NCBI RefSeq assembly: GCF_042654345.1
Contig: NZ_JBHSGB010000017.1
Span: 398,151 to 462,150 of the forward strand
DNA length: 64,000 nucleotides
Origin: Pararheinheimera marina
GTDB lineage: Bacteria; Pseudomonadota; Gammaproteobacteria; Enterobacterales; Alteromonadaceae
Direction: 5' to 3'
Every line of letters starts with the position of its first letter. The stretch's first letter is position 1. The notes beneath the pieces are model-generated. The model ran no database searches, was not told the origin of the DNA, and was given only the letters and a program-made list of their open reading frames with translations. The translations under genes and the position numbers were made by a program. Of this stretch, positions 62,693 to 64,000 are shown piece by piece.

Positions 62693-63780
62693 ATGGGTTT
62701 CGAATACCAGGTGACGATACCAAATGGCAGATAGTTTGCGATAGGCTTGAGATAACGCATTCCGTTCGACGCTATCAGAAGCTATGTGAATACTTAAGTC
62801 ACAAAGTTTCAATGGCTATTGGGTTCAAAACTTATCTCAATTGTGTTTCGAGCAGACTTGTTTGTGCGGTAATACACCAGTTAACTGGTGTAGCTATCAC
62901 TGCATCAAATTTATGCTTATACAAGCAACATGAGGTTGATTTAGTCGGTGAAGTTGCCAAACTACTGTCACTACCTATCGTTAATGGGATCAATTGTCAG
63001 GTTAAACTGACCGAAAATGGCCAATTATTTTTTTATCCAATGCCTAATGCTCCTTCCCTTGCCCTGAAGAGCCACATGGAGAACCGAGGCGTATCAGTCC
63101 GTGATACTTTATATCAATATTGGAACGTGAATGGCGATTACAGAGTAGGCGATAGACGAAATTGGCCCTCCCCTTTTTTATTGAATTTATTTCGCCAATA
63201 TCCTGACCTGATGATTAAGGCTCCGGTCTCACACGACACTCCAGTGCGTCATGGTCGACTGCTCAGACACCTAAGCCGTAAATTTTCATCATCGCAAAGA
63301 CTTGCCATAAATCAGTTGGAGTTAGAAACAATCATTCATGAATTCTGCCAGCAAGATTTAAAGCAATCGCGAAAAATACAGGCTTGGCTTCCGTCGGTCG
63401 GAGATATCACACAGGTCAGATATGTCGAAACACTCACTTCCGAAATACGTCAAAGCCCATATTTTTACATCAAAAATGTTTGCCCGCATAGAATAGCTAA
63501 AATTGGTAGCGCGGATCGAAGTAACCATCGTGTAAAATCCGACGACCTCGGCGTGATTGTTGCCCTGAACTCACGGCCTGAAACAGGTGACGCGCAACGG
63601 ATTGAATCGATTATAAGAAGTGAACTAGCAAAGTTTCATATCCATCCAATTGACGGAAAAAAAGACCACTACGCGATGCATCTTATTGAACTTGCCCCGC
63701 TGGTGTTAAATATATTGGCCAACAAAAAATCACTTCATCCTTTACTTCACAGCATCACAGCAACGAGCACTTCAAAGTAA
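62689..63780 (+). CDS. Hypothetical protein, third gene of unknown operon
   Basis: 363 residues, basic, no signal peptide or TM helix. Segments worth noting: RRYQKLCEYLSHKVSMAIGF near the N-terminus, HDTPVRHGRLLRHLSRKFSS in the middle, and SPYFYIKNVCPHRIAKIGS. The basic middle could bind nucleic acid, but no catalytic motif is evident. Coupled to the second gene by a four-base overlap. Not recognised. Confidence 0.65.
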   Translation: MNGFRIPGDDTKWQIVCDRLEITHSVRRYQKLCEYLSHKVSMAIGFKTYLNCVSSRLVCAVIHQLTGVAITASNLCLYKQHEVDLVGEVAKLLSLPIVNGINCQVKLTENGQLFFYPMPNAPSLALKSHMENRGVSVRDTLYQYWNVNGDYRVGDRRNWPSPFLLNLFRQYPDLMIKAPVSHDTPVRHGRLLRHLSRKFSSSQRLAINQLELETIIHEFCQQDLKQSRKIQAWLPSVGDITQVRYVETLTSEIRQSPYFYIKNVCPHRIAKIGSADRSNHRVKSDDLGVIVALNSRPETGDAQRIESIIRSELAKFHIHPIDGKKDHYAMHLIELAPLVLNILANKKSLHPLLHSITATSTSK

Positions 63781-63900
63781 ACAAAATGTTGAAAGCACAT
63801 CGGTTGCAAAGCGTCTACCTGATTTATCTCCACAATCAGTCTTTTACTAGCCATTGCCCTCTCACAGAATGCACAACGCAAACTTCATTCTTGCGCTAAG
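63781..63900. other. Gap after unknown operon
   Basis: No gene, strong hairpin or promoter seen in these 120 bases before the IS21-type end. Confidence 0.5.
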
Positions 63901-64000
63901 TGTTGAATTGCACCCAGAAGTGATCCACTACCCCCCCAGATTTGCATCGAAAACTGATCCACATTTTTAATCAATCCTGTCCGGTTCTGGCAGGAGAATG
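63901..64000 (+). mobile_element. Left end of IS21-family element, continues past window
   Basis: Begins TGTTGAATTGCACCC and carries repeated end motifs AAGTGATCCAC (63918-63928) and AACTGATCCAC (63952-63962), the multiple terminal repeats of IS21 relatives. AGGAG and an ATG at 63998-64000 are placed where istA should start. Confidence 0.7.

Overview
The window looks like a chromosomal segment of a motile aquatic gammaproteobacterium, most likely near Rheinheimera/Alishewanella (Alteromonadales/Chromatiaceae). The reasons are the flg gene order with FlgP, FlgT and FlgO-type proteins, sigma-54-type flagellar promoters, a large TonB-dependent receptor and a cytochrome c-FTR1 fusion. The genus is an inference from gene content; no 16S or complete phylogenetic marker is present.

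Core region (1-15.2 kb). From the left edge on the minus strand lie flgJ (cut by the window edge), flgI, flgH, flgG, flgF, flgE, flgD, flgC, flgB, cheR and cheV. Then flgA, flgM and flgN run on the plus strand, flgP on minus, flgT on plus, followed by tRNA-Arg(CCU) and three tandem FlgO-domain lipoprotein genes. Sigma-54 -24/-12 elements can be read before flgB, flgF, flgA, flgT, probably flgP, and the FlgO-like operon; a sigma-28 promoter precedes flgM. The core ends inside thyA, of which only about 90 C-terminal codons remain.

Accessory region (15.2 kb to the end). This is a mosaic of metal-resistance modules. (1) An IS5-family element with an in-frame stop, and a CapW/BrxR-like WYL regulator with no defence genes beside it. 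(2) An Enterobacteriaceae-type silver/copper locus silP-G-A-B-F-C / silR-S-E, flanked on the left by the tail of an M23 peptidase gene and on the right by a CopZ-like gene. (3) A copper operon copABCD with an NTF2-like and a DUF411 gene, followed by a converging copA ATPase-cueR pair with a textbook CueR operator. (4) A TonB-dependent receptor, a Fur-boxed cytochrome c-FTR1 iron permease and a DUF2252 gene. (5) A CadR/PbrR-like regulator, a CDF exporter and lspA. (6) A truncated Tn21-type mercury transposon (merR/TPADE) that sits inside an ISL3-type transposase gene, which itself sits inside a DDE transposase gene next to a serine recombinase. (7) A second MerR-CDF module leading into czcI-czcC-czcB-czcA and a CopC-like gene. 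(8) A DUF3703 gene, a three-gene operon I cannot assign, and the start of an IS21-family element at the right edge.

The modules cover Ag+, Cu+/Cu2+, Hg2+ and Cd/Zn/Co/Pb-type cations: cytosolic ATPases and CDF exporters, two RND tripartite pumps, periplasmic chaperones, a multicopper oxidase and mercuric reductase. Regulatory sites link them: a SilR/CopR-type box precedes silC/silR, silE and also the chromosomal-type copA oxidase gene. The least explained parts are the unknown operon at 61.8-63.8 kb, the orphan WYL regulator, the thyA breakpoint and the sigma-54 element embedded in the thyA terminator.
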